Source of the DNA: Paenibacillus donghaensis
GTDB lineage: Bacteria; Bacillota; Bacilli; Paenibacillales; Paenibacillaceae
Direction: 5' to 3'
Assembly (NCBI RefSeq): GCF_002192415.1
Contig: NZ_CP021780.1
Coordinates: forward strand, 434,001 to 498,000
DNA length: 64,000 nucleotides
The position numbers were made by a program, and so were the translations under genes. Positions 44,483 through 52,470 of this stretch are shown one piece after another. Positions within the stretch are counted from its first letter, which is position 1; every line of letters begins with the position of its first letter. The notes under the pieces were generated by a model. It worked only from the letters and a program-made list of their open reading frames with translations, did no database searches and was not told the origin of the DNA.

Positions 44483-46060
44483 TTGGAGAAGAAACCGGTA
44501 ATCGGCACTAAAACAATGGTCGTCAGTCCCCACTATCTGGCTTCGGCAGCAGGAGCGCGGATGCTGCAAAAAGGCGGCAATGCCTTCGACGCGGCCGTTG
44601 CGGTCAGTGCCACACTGGCAGTAGTGTACCCGCATATGACCGGTTTGGGCGGGGATTCCTTCTGGCTGAGCTACAGTGCGGCTGAAGGCAAGGTCCGCGC
44701 TTATAACGGCAGCGGCAGATCCGGCTACGCCGTGCGCCGAAGCTGTTATGCCGGTGAGGAAGCCATTCCCCGGCGGGGTGTGCGCAGCGCGATCACGGTG
44801 CCGGGGATGGTGGACAGCTGGGACGCCATGCTGCGGCAATACGGCCGCCTGAGTCTGGCGGAGGTGCTGGAGCCGGCGATCGGCTATGCCGAAGGCGGCT
44901 TCCCGCTCTCGCCGGACCAGCATATCCATACCCGGCTGTTCGGACATGCGCTCAGCCCGGAGGCTGCAGCGATCTATATGCCGGGCGGGGTGGTTCCGGT
45001 CTCCGGCGGGAAGTTTGTACAGCAGCAGCTGGCCGCTACGCTGTGCACGCTGGCAGCGGGCGGCCGGGATGTTTTTTATAAAGGTGAGATCGGCGCTCGT
45101 ATTTGTGATTATATGCAGGCGTCAGGCGGATATCTCACAAGGGAGGATTTCGCTGACCATCAGGGAAGCTGGAGCGACCCGATCCATACGGATTACCACG
45201 GACTTGCCGTGTATCAGGCCCCGCCCAACTCTCAGGGATTCGCCGGGCTAATGAGTCTGAATATTCTGGAGTCATTCGATTTCGGGCAGATTGAGCATGG
45301 CTCGTATGAGTATTATCATCTGCTGGTTGAGGCGCTGAAGCTGAGCTTCCGGGACCGCGATCAGGTGCTGACAGATCCGGATTTCAGCAGAATTCCGCTG
45401 GAACGGCTGCTGGATAAGGGATATGCGCGGCAGTTGGCCTCGACCCTCTCACTGGACCGTGCGGCAGGTCTGGTCAGTGAGCCGATGGGCCGGGATACGG
45501 CTTATGCTGCCGTGGTGGATGAGGAGGGCAATTCAGTTTCTTTTATTCAGAGCCTCTACTTCGAGTTCGGTTCCGGCGCCGTTGCCGGGGATACGGGTAT
45601 TCTCCTTCAGAACAGAGGCTCCTTCTTCTCGCTGGACCCGGGCCACATCAATACGCTGGAGCCGCATAAGCGGACCTTCCACACGCTGATGCCGGCGATG
45701 GCCTGCCGGGATGGCAGACCGGTCTATCTCTACGGCACGCAGGGCGGTGAAGGCCAGCCGCAGACACAGACGCTGCTGCTTACCCGCATGCTGCATTATG
45801 GCATGAACCCGCAGGCGGCGGTGGACCAGCCCAGGTTCGTATGGGGCAGAACCTGGGGTGAGCCTACCCAGGAACTGAAGCTGGAGAGCCGCGTGGATGC
45901 GGACGTGCTGGCCGGGCTGGCCGCAGCCGGACATCTGGTCCGCCAGGTGGACAGCTACGATGGCATCGTCGGGCATGCCCACGCGATTGCGGTTGATGAC
46001 AACGGCTACCGCAGCGGGGGGACGGACCCGCGTTGCGACGGCGCGGCGATTGGCTGGTAG
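44483..46060 (+). CDS. Gamma-glutamyltransferase-family Ntn hydrolase (YwrD/HpxW-like)
   Basis: 525 residues from TTG 44483 (GGAGGAG 7 nt upstream), the length of B. subtilis YwrD. There is no signal peptide, so it is cytoplasmic, unlike secreted GGTs. The autocatalytic Thr is about Thr339 in GRDTAYAAVVDEEGN. The double-serine gamma-glutamyl-binding motif of true GGT (SSM) is replaced by HTLMP, as in GGT-like amidohydrolases. Position beside an amidase and the purine-ureide genes suggests a role like Klebsiella HpxW, an oxamate amidohydrolase (inference). The 3' end is partly duplicated downstream. Confidence 0.85.
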   Translation: MEKKPVIGTKTMVVSPHYLASAAGARMLQKGGNAFDAAVAVSATLAVVYPHMTGLGGDSFWLSYSAAEGKVRAYNGSGRSGYAVRRSCYAGEEAIPRRGVRSAITVPGMVDSWDAMLRQYGRLSLAEVLEPAIGYAEGGFPLSPDQHIHTRLFGHALSPEAAAIYMPGGVVPVSGGKFVQQQLAATLCTLAAGGRDVFYKGEIGARICDYMQASGGYLTREDFADHQGSWSDPIHTDYHGLAVYQAPPNSQGFAGLMSLNILESFDFGQIEHGSYEYYHLLVEALKLSFRDRDQVLTDPDFSRIPLERLLDKGYARQLASTLSLDRAAGLVSEPMGRDTAYAAVVDEEGNSVSFIQSLYFEFGSGAVAGDTGILLQNRGSFFSLDPGHINTLEPHKRTFHTLMPAMACRDGRPVYLYGTQGGEGQPQTQTLLLTRMLHYGMNPQAAVDQPRFVWGRTWGEPTQELKLESRVDADVLAGLAAAGHLVRQVDSYDGIVGHAHAIAVDDNGYRSGGTDPRCDGAAIGW

Positions 46061-46180
46061 AGCGGCTGGAAGATTGGATGGGTGATGGCAGGTAGTAAAA
46101 GATTGATGACAACGGCTACCGTAGCCGAGGGGCTGACACGCGGTGTGACGAGGCGGTGAGTGGCTGGTAGAGCGGACGGG
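45995..46180 (+). repeat. Diverged tandem duplication of the 3' end of the GGT-like gene
   Basis: The last roughly 70 bp of the gene, GATGACAACGGCTACCG to GGCTGGTAGAGCGG, recur at 46106-46180 with about 20% differences and an intact copy of the stop region. It is non-coding. Confidence 0.75.
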
Positions 46181-46189
46181 AGGGAGAGA

Positions 46190-46255
46190 GTGGAGGTGGA
46201 TTGGCTGGTAGATCGTATGACGGAGCATGCGGCAGATCCTATGGCGATCGGATAG
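46190..46255 (+). other. Short ORF with strong ribosome site upstream of the amidase
   Basis: GGGAGGGAGAGA precedes GTG 46190, which opens 21 codons (VEVDWLVDRMTEHAADPMAIG) ending in TAG. It could be a leader peptide or the remains of a small GatC/HpxX-like gene. Support is only the ribosome site. Confidence 0.25.
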
Positions 46256-46362
46256 GAGGCTTGCAGGCGGCGGAAGTGAAGTACCGGCTGGTACCGTTAC
46301 AGAGAGCGTGTGGCAGAGAGTGGAACACCCCGGAGGCCGGGAGTTGGAAGGGATGGATGGAG

Positions 46363-47670
46363 ATGAAGATGAAGAAGGCAGTGGATAACCGTTATGGTGC
46401 GTATATAGTCCCCGGGCTTCGAGCCGAGGGCATGGACAGAGGGGGACTCACGGGGCTTAGCTTTGCAGTGAAGGATGTTATGGCGGTTGCCGGACATCGT
46501 TCCTCCGCGGGGAACCCGGACTGGCTGCGCAGCCATCCGCCTGCAGGGCAGCATGCGGCTGCGGTCTCCAAGCTGCTGCGTGCAGGTGCGTCACTGCACG
46601 GTGCAACCCATACCGATGAGCTGATGTACAGCCTGGGAGGGGAGAACCATCACTACGGCACGCCGCTGAATCCCCGGGCCGGGGGGCGGATTCCCGGGGG
46701 CTCCTCCAGCGGCTCGGCCGTTGCCGTAGCGTCGGGAAGCGTGGACTTCGCGCTTGGTACCGATACCGGCGGCTCCGTCCGTGTTCCTTCTGCCTATTGC
46801 GGGGTGTACGGCTTCCGGCCAACCCATGGCGCTGTAGAGATGGAGGGGGTCATTCCGCTGGCGCCGGGATTCGATACGGTAGGCTGGATGGCAGACAGCG
46901 CCGAGTTGCTGGAGCGGGTTGGCGGGGTGTTGCTGGAAAGTGTGGGTGAGGCGCTGCTGGGGGATGTAGGTGAGGTGGTGCAGGAGGATAGCGTAGCTGC
47001 CGTCGGTCAGACCACTGCGACCGTTATTGAGGACGAAGCTTGCGATGCTGCGAAGCGTGTCCTGGTGCAGCCGTCTTCGATGCCGAAGCTGCATCTTGTG
47101 ACTGAAGGCTGGCAGCTGATCGAGGCGGAGACGGCGGCTGCGCTGGCTGTCGGACTGAGCCGTCTGCAGGCGGGAGCCGCCGCCACAGCCGAAACGGCGA
47201 TAGCGCCCGAAGGACTGAAGGTGTGGATGGACACCTTCAGACAGCTGCAGGGCGCCGAGATCTGGGCCACCCACGGCGCTTGGGTGGCGAAGGAGCAGCC
47301 TGCCTTCGGCCCGGACATCGCTGCGCGATTTCTATGGGCGGCAGGCTTGTCCGGCCAGGACCACAGCGCAGCCCGCCAGCTGCGCAGCGCCATAGCCGCC
47401 AGGCTGCGCCTGCTGCTGGCGGATGGCAGCTGCCTGGTGGTCCCGACGGTGCCGGGACCAGCGCCGCTGCGCGGCGGCGATCTGCAGCAGCTGGAGCAGA
47501 ACCGCAGCGGGGCGATGATGCTGAGCTGCATCGCCGGACTGGCCGGGCTGCCGCAGGTTACGCTGCCCGTAACGGCCAAGGGCAGCGGGCTGCCGCTGGG
47601 CCTGTCGGTCATTGGCGGCTGCGGCCAGGATCTGCGGCTGCTCTCCTGGATCAGCCGGGTCTGGAGCTGA
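46363..47670 (+). CDS. Amidase-signature enzyme (HpxY/GatA-like)
   Basis: 435 residues from ATG 46363 (GGAAGGG upstream; ATG 46357 is an alternative). The Ser-cisSer-Lys triad is visible: Lys in FAVKDVMAVAG, cis-Ser in GGSSSGSAVA and nucleophile Ser in GTDTGGSVRVPSAYCG. It hydrolyses a carboxamide or ureide. A low-complexity insertion of near-repeats lies at about 185-215 (VGGVLLESVGEALLGDVGEVV). With the GGT-like gene upstream and the puc cluster downstream it may process oxalurate, as hpxY is proposed to (inference). Confidence 0.85.
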   Translation: MKMKKAVDNRYGAYIVPGLRAEGMDRGGLTGLSFAVKDVMAVAGHRSSAGNPDWLRSHPPAGQHAAAVSKLLRAGASLHGATHTDELMYSLGGENHHYGTPLNPRAGGRIPGGSSSGSAVAVASGSVDFALGTDTGGSVRVPSAYCGVYGFRPTHGAVEMEGVIPLAPGFDTVGWMADSAELLERVGGVLLESVGEALLGDVGEVVQEDSVAAVGQTTATVIEDEACDAAKRVLVQPSSMPKLHLVTEGWQLIEAETAAALAVGLSRLQAGAAATAETAIAPEGLKVWMDTFRQLQGAEIWATHGAWVAKEQPAFGPDIAARFLWAAGLSGQDHSAARQLRSAIAARLRLLLADGSCLVVPTVPGPAPLRGGDLQQLEQNRSGAMMLSCIAGLAGLPQVTLPVTAKGSGLPLGLSVIGGCGQDLRLLSWISRVWS

Positions 47671-48017
47671 GGGGCTTCCCTCAGCTCACGCCTCGCGCCC
47701 TCGCACTCTTGGCCTCGCGCCCTTGGCTTTGCGCTCGCTCTGGTAAATAGAGCAGCGCGCCTCAACTCGCGTACTAAATGCATCCTTGCACTCGTGGCCT
47801 TGCGGTCGCTCCGGTATACGAAGCTGCACCCTTCAGCTCGTAATCTGTGTATCATGAACCTACGTTCTCATGCGGACGTACGCTACCCTATCCTGAAGTA
47901 TGCTGGCCTGCTGAAACTAACTGAAACTTGATACAGGCTACCGCAGGCTGACAACATCGAAGATTCAGCTCTATGGTGGCTTGCTTGGTTCGAAATCATA
48001 ATTTAGTTGCAGTTTCG
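47671..48017. other. Non-coding stretch after the amidase gene
   Basis: Contains an imperfect duplication of about 52 bp (47717-47770 and 47788-47842, each with a GCGCTCGCTCTGG or GCGGTCGCTCCGG core). It also holds a fragment of the right part of the four-hairpin element (ACATCGAAGATTCAGCTC at 47954, also found at 61624). No gene is supported. Confidence 0.55.
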
Positions 48018-48599
48018 GTTGCTACTTAGGCCCGTGTCCTCTGATATACGTTTCAGCTTTCTAAGGAGTAACTCGTAGGTGGCTGTAGGGAAAAAATACC
48101 ACTAATCCTCAGTTAACGCTCCGTTGCTATCGTATATAGGGAAAAGTTACCGCTTAAATCGTCCATGGAGTCTAAATTCCCTATAACCAGCTTAAATTTA
48201 CATTCTGAGACCAATTAGCGGTAAGAATTTCCTTTACTTAGGTCCCTGAGGATGTAGAGTGCTGCCCTAGGAGAAATTAGATGCGAAACTGCATCTAATT
48301 TCAGGTGAAACTGCTGTTATCAGGTAAATAAGTGCGAATATGCAACTATTTTCGAATAAATTGATTGCTGAGCGCTCCAAACCCGAAATTAGATGCGTTT
48401 ATGCACTTATTCGCTCTAAAACGAAAAAATATGGTGAATTAGATGCGTTTTTGCAACTAAATCGGTGGATCGGACTTGTGTGGGGATCAAGAAGCTTAGT
48501 CTTTGATGCTCTTATCCTTCGGAGGCCTAATTAGTAACCAGTTTCGCATGATTCACACCTTACGCTCCAGACAACTCTCCGCTGGACCTAAGCAGCAAC
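48018..48599 (+). repeat. Nested four-hairpin elements, copies D and E
   Basis: Copy D: TTACTTAGGTCC at 48235, four units at about 48274, 48325, 48386 and 48437 (51, 61, 51), and inverted end GGCCTAATTAGTAAC at 48524-48538. An outer pair of ends, GTTGCTACTTAGG at 48018-48030 and CCTAAGCAGCAAC at 48587-48599, encloses D, suggesting insertion of one element inside another. Confidence 0.75.
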
Positions 48600-48680
48600 G
48601 CTGAATTACATTTGAACTAACCAGTCTTCCGTCTGCCTCCCGCGGCTCATCCGCCGTCAGGCCGCTTGTGAACAGCTGCT

Positions 48681-49030
48681 TCTCTACGCGCTCCCGACCC
48701 AAGTGTCCCTACGCGCTCCCGACCCAAGTGTCTCTACGCGCTCCCGACCCAAGTGTCCCTACGCGCTCCCGACCCAAGTGTCTCTACGCGCTCCCGACCC
48801 AAGTGTCTCTACGCGCTCCCGACCCAAGTGTCTCTACGCGCTCCCGACCCAAGTGTCTCTACGCGCTCCCGACCCAAGTGTCTCTACGCGCTCCCGACCC
48901 AAGTGTCTCTACGCGCTCCCGACCCAAGTGTCTCTACGCGCTCCCGACCCAAGTGTCTCTACGCGCTCCCGACCCAAGTGTCCCTACGCGCTCCCGACCC
49001 AAGTGTCTCTACGCGCTCCCGACCCAAGTG
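48681..49030. repeat. Minisatellite: 14 tandem copies of a 25-bp unit
   Basis: Fourteen exact-length units of TCTCTACGCGCTCCCGACCC plus AAGTG, with only T/C variation at the second base (TCTC or TCCC). Because 25 is not a multiple of three, all three forward frames stay open. They give apparent proteins of Ser-Leu-Arg-Ala-Pro-Asp-Pro type that I regard as artefacts. Confidence 0.95.
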
Positions 49031-49188
49031 TCTCTACTTCGCACCCTAGCAACTGCCGCATCCTGCACCTGATCCCCAACAATGATCTGCTGCACATCGT
49101 GCGACTCTAACTAGCTGCTGCTCTTCGGCACCCAGAAGCGATTCATAATACCACGCCCCCATCCTCAGAGGAGGCGCAGAATCCAGCG
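49031..49188. other. Short gap after the minisatellite
   Basis: No gene, terminator or clear signal is visible between the minisatellite and the RidA stop. Confidence 0.5.
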
Positions 49189-49572
49189 TTACTCCACATA
49201 AGCCTCAACCTCAATCTCCACCAGCAGACGGGGGTCAATCAGAGCTTGGACCTCCACCATGGTTGCCACAGGCTGAACCTCCTGGAAGAACTCGCCATGC
49301 GCGCGTCCGATCTCCTCCCATCGGGAAATATCGGTTACATACATTCGGGTCCGCACGACCTGGTGCATCCCGGCATCCAGCTGCTTCAGTGCTTGCTCAA
49401 TGATCTGCAGGATATACTTCGTCTGCTCATAAGGGTCACCTTCACCGATGACCTCGCCGCCTTGCATGGCAGTAGTTCCAGCCACCTCAATCCGGTTTCC
49501 GATTCGCAGAGCGCGGCAATACCCCACCGACTGTTCCCAGGCTGATCCTGTATACACCTTTTGTATGCTCAT
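49189..49572 (-). CDS. RidA family protein (Rid/YjgF/YER057c)
   Basis: 127 residues with family motifs RALRIGNRIEVAGTTAM, YEQTKYILQIIEQALKQLDA and VVRTRMYVTDISRWEEIG, where the conserved Arg binds the substrate carboxylate. It ends VEIEVEAYV. RidA proteins hydrolyse reactive enamine/imine intermediates. Its place beside pucR hints at handling unstable imines from purine or ureide breakdown, though it is transcribed from the other strand. Confidence 0.92.
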   Translation of the reverse strand: MSIQKVYTGSAWEQSVGYCRALRIGNRIEVAGTTAMQGGEVIGEGDPYEQTKYILQIIEQALKQLDAGMHQVVRTRMYVTDISRWEEIGRAHGEFFQEVQPVATMVEVQALIDPRLLVEIEVEAYVE

Positions 49573-49697
49573 CCTATTTTGCTCCTATTCTGTTTGAATT
49601 TTAATCAAGTTTCATCATACCTTGATGAGGTATTTTGCAACTAGCTGATAGGCTGTTTTTCTTGGAATATTAGCTGGATAAGTTTCATTTGAATCTT

Positions 49698-49764
49698 TTT
49701 TCTTCTATTTCCGGCAGAAACGGATGCCTTCCTTATTCAGAGTAGGCGGAGCCGTTTCTGCTTG
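49698..49764 (+). repeat. Multi-stem dispersed repeat, short copy R6
   Basis: TCTTCTATTTCCGGCAGAAACGGATGCC is kept at the left and GGCGGAGCCGTTTCTGCTTG at the right. The inner hairpins are replaced by TTCCTTATTCAGAGTA. Confidence 0.7.
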
Positions 49765-49902
49765 AATAATAGGCTAGTGAACTACTTCCCTGTTTCTTTC
49801 CCCATCCATGGACAGCTGCATATTTTAACTTTCTGTGTCTTATGTAATATTAACTAACGTATAAGGCGATAACAATTACTTTTTCCTTTTCAATTCTGGT
49901 TA

Positions 49903-49943
49903 TTTTATCTATAATGTTACATAAAGTAACATTATAGATAAAA
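49903..49943. promoter_or_regulatory. Perfect 18-bp inverted repeat containing a TnrA/GlnR box upstream of pucR
   Basis: Arms at 49903-49920 and 49926-49943 are perfect, with a 5-nt centre. The core TGTTACATAAAGTAACA at 49915-49931 fits the TnrA/GlnR consensus TGTNA-N7-TNACA exactly. It lies about 34 bp upstream of the pucR start and implies nitrogen control of purine use. Confidence 0.8.
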
Positions 49944-49976
49944 CATCATTCTGAACTATACAGAAGGAGGGGTGGC

Positions 49977-51557
49977 ATGCATCTTACAGTAGAAGAAGCG
50001 TTGTCCATTTATCCTTTATCCGAAGCCAAGCTAATTGCCGGGTCCAAGGGGACACACCGGATTGTGAAGTCGATTAATGTGATGGATGCACCTGATATCT
50101 CGGATTGGATCAAAGAGGGGGAAATGCTGCTGACGACAGCCTATCTGATCAAGGATAACCTGGAGGACGCATCCGCCCTGCTGCAGACTTTGAACCGCAG
50201 AGGCTCCTCGGCGCTGGGGATTAAGCTGGGACGTTTCTGGGACGCCGTGCCGCAGGAGCTGATTGCCGAAGCAGAGATGCTGAACTTTCCGCTGATTGAG
50301 CTGCCGTTCCAGTTTACCTTCTCCGACCAGATGAACGGGCTGTTCCGGGCTGAATTGACTCGCAGCACCCATGTGCTGCAGGGAATGATGGAGAAGCAGC
50401 GCAAGCTGATGCGTTTCGCCCTGCGTTCCGGCGGCAGCCGCCCGCTGTTTGAATCGGTATCGGAGGTCATTGGCTATACGCTGGCAGTGATCAGTGTCCG
50501 GGGAGAAGTGGTCTACAATAATTCCCCTTATACAGAGAAACAGCTGCTTCAAGGGTGGCCTTGGCAGCAGCCAAGCCGCAATCAGCGTCTGCGTATCGGC
50601 GAACAGTCGGGCTATCGCATTCCGCTGCTGCAGGGGGAGAAGTGCTCGGGTTATCTGGTGTACTGCGGAATTGATCCGCTGCTGCTGCCAGTGGAGGAAA
50701 GTCTGTTCGTACAGGGTGCGGAGCTGATCTCCTATCATATTCATTCCGGGGCTGAGGACTATTTCGAGCATGCCGGGCAGCGTGAATTCAGCGGACTGCT
50801 GCGGAGGTGTCTCGGCGGCGGACTGTCTTGTGCGGAGCTCGCGCAGGCTGCTTCCCGTCTGGATATCGGACTGCTGGCAGCGTCTTTCCAGCTGGTGCTT
50901 ACGGATACAGCCTCCACAGGAGAGGCGCGGCAAAGTGAACTGATGCGGGTCAAAGAGGAATATATCGGGCATCCGGCGCTGCAGGAGCTGAAAGGGGTCC
51001 ATTTGATCCTCGAAGAGGGGCTGCTGTCATTATATCCAGGGGCTGCTCATAGCCCGGAAACTTTCCGGGATCTGCTTAACGTTTGTTTCGACAACCTGAA
51101 GCTGGGCAAAGGCTACTATCCGTGGGCTGCAGTCAGCAACTGCAAGGCGAAGCCGGAAGGTCTGAAGGAGGCTTTTGCCGAGGTGAAGGAATGTATGGGG
51201 ATGGTCAGGCAGTGGGGTGTGTTTGGGCATGTGGTGCATTACCGGCAGCTGGAGCTGAATCTTCTGCTGGGGCAGCTGCCGCCCGAAATGATGGAAAGGT
51301 ACTGTAGCGGCAGTCTGCGCGGGCTGCTGAACCGGGAACCGGAGTATGTCAAGGAAATGCTGCGGACGCTTGAAGTCTATCTGGAGAATGACGGGCACGT
51401 CAATGAGACGGCCAAGAAGCTGTTTATCCACCGCAACACGGCCACCTACCGGATTGAGAAGCTAAGTGAGCTGCTGGATGTGGATTTCAAAAAAATCGAT
51501 GATCTGATGCGCCTGAAGCTGGTGTTTATGTTCCGCAGAATGCTGTCACAGGACTAA
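49977..51557 (+). CDS. pucR: PucR-family regulator of purine catabolism
   Basis: 526 residues, close to B. subtilis PucR (531). The N-terminal PucR domain (LTVEEALSIYPLSEAKLIAG, DAPDISDWIKEGEMLLTTAY) is followed by a GGDEF-like middle region and the C-terminal HTH_30 helix-turn-helix: VYLENDGHVNETAKKLFIHR, then NTATYRIEKLSELLDVD. It has GGAGG upstream of ATG 49977. It is the probable activator of the surrounding transport and ureide genes, itself under TnrA/GlnR control. Confidence 0.93.
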   Translation: MHLTVEEALSIYPLSEAKLIAGSKGTHRIVKSINVMDAPDISDWIKEGEMLLTTAYLIKDNLEDASALLQTLNRRGSSALGIKLGRFWDAVPQELIAEAEMLNFPLIELPFQFTFSDQMNGLFRAELTRSTHVLQGMMEKQRKLMRFALRSGGSRPLFESVSEVIGYTLAVISVRGEVVYNNSPYTEKQLLQGWPWQQPSRNQRLRIGEQSGYRIPLLQGEKCSGYLVYCGIDPLLLPVEESLFVQGAELISYHIHSGAEDYFEHAGQREFSGLLRRCLGGGLSCAELAQAASRLDIGLLAASFQLVLTDTASTGEARQSELMRVKEEYIGHPALQELKGVHLILEEGLLSLYPGAAHSPETFRDLLNVCFDNLKLGKGYYPWAAVSNCKAKPEGLKEAFAEVKECMGMVRQWGVFGHVVHYRQLELNLLLGQLPPEMMERYCSGSLRGLLNREPEYVKEMLRTLEVYLENDGHVNETAKKLFIHRNTATYRIEKLSELLDVDFKKIDDLMRLKLVFMFRRMLSQD

Positions 51558-51635
51558 TAAGAGTCTGACAAAAAAACTGCCAATAGGAGAGCAGGCTAGT
51601 TCAAGCTGCCCCCCCAAAAAAAGGAGTGGAGAACA

Positions 51636-52253
51636 TTGAAAGTAGCCGGTATATACCTTGCAGCAGGACAGAACAGGCGGCCAGCGGCAAGAACCTCCAT
51701 GCCTGCTATTCGGGAGAACACTTCCGGAAGCGCTGCGGTCAGTGAACTGGAACGCTGCGGACTGGAGCCATTGGTTGTAGTGGTGCGGGCCGGTGATCGG
51801 CTGGAATGGCTGCCGACGGGCAGGGAACAGGGAAACGTGCGTACGGAGACCTGTCTGACGGCCCATTTGGGGTTGTCCTTCTCCTTGCGCTGCGGGCTTA
51901 ATGCCGTGCTGCCGCTGCAGCCGGATGCCGTGATTATTGCCCAAGCAGACCAGCCGTACATTACGGCCTCCATAGTTAGTCGGTTGATGGAGACGTTCGA
52001 GCGCTCACCGGAGCTGGATTATGTGTCAAGCGCTGCCGAAGGGGCAGGGATGCCGACGGCGCTGTACTCAAAGGTAATGTTTCCTGCGCTGGCGGAAATG
52101 GATGACGATGGAGGTGCGGCGGGAATTCTGCATTCGGCTGATTATAAGGGAGTTGTGCTGCCCGTCGTTTCTCCCATGGGGTTCTGGGAAGAGGGTATTT
52201 GCAAAGATACGAGAGAGTTTACCGCACTATGGTCAGAGAGAAACATAAAGTGA
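51636..52253 (+). CDS. MobA/MocA-like nucleotidyltransferase (PucB-like) with degenerate signature loop
   Basis: 205 residues from TTG 51636 (AAAGGAGTGGAG upstream). Family features: VAGIYLAAGQNRRP at the start, QADQPYIT, GMPTALYSK and DGGAAGILHS. The nucleotide loop should read LAAGxSxRMGxxK, but here R is followed by PAARTSMP, so the conserved MG and Lys are absent. B. subtilis PucB helps load molybdopterin cytidine dinucleotide onto xanthine dehydrogenase. No dehydrogenase subunit is present in the window, so the role is uncertain. Confidence 0.72.
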   Translation: MKVAGIYLAAGQNRRPAARTSMPAIRENTSGSAAVSELERCGLEPLVVVVRAGDRLEWLPTGREQGNVRTETCLTAHLGLSFSLRCGLNAVLPLQPDAVIIAQADQPYITASIVSRLMETFERSPELDYVSSAAEGAGMPTALYSKVMFPALAEMDDDGGAAGILHSADYKGVVLPVVSPMGFWEEGICKDTREFTALWSERNIK

Positions 52254-52375
52254 CATGTTTAGAGAATTTTCGAACTTTAGGTTAGAAAATATAACACATT
52301 TTAAGTAAAATCAAGCCTATAATAGTGCGTTTTATACAAAAACCAAACACTTTCTTAGTTTAATGCACAAACGTA

Positions 52376-52392
52376 TGTTATATAAATTTACG
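52376..52392. promoter_or_regulatory. Near-consensus TnrA/GlnR-like site upstream of the BMP transporter
   Basis: TGTTATATAAATTTACG differs from TGTNA-N7-TNACA only in the last base. It lies about 80 bp before the transporter start. Confidence 0.4.
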
Positions 52393-52470
52393 TCAAGCCA
52401 GTCTCTAAGTATAGTAGAGATACATTAATGGTTGCGGCCATGGTGAGAGATATGTTGGAGGAGGAGAATT

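Noticed and set aside
48681..49030. CRISPR array
   Set aside because: The units are contiguous with no unique spacers and no cas genes are nearby.
48668..49110. Overlapping Ser/Arg/Pro-rich open frames of 98-135 codons
   Set aside because: They arise because a 25-bp tandem repeat without stop codons keeps every forward frame open. None has a ribosome site.
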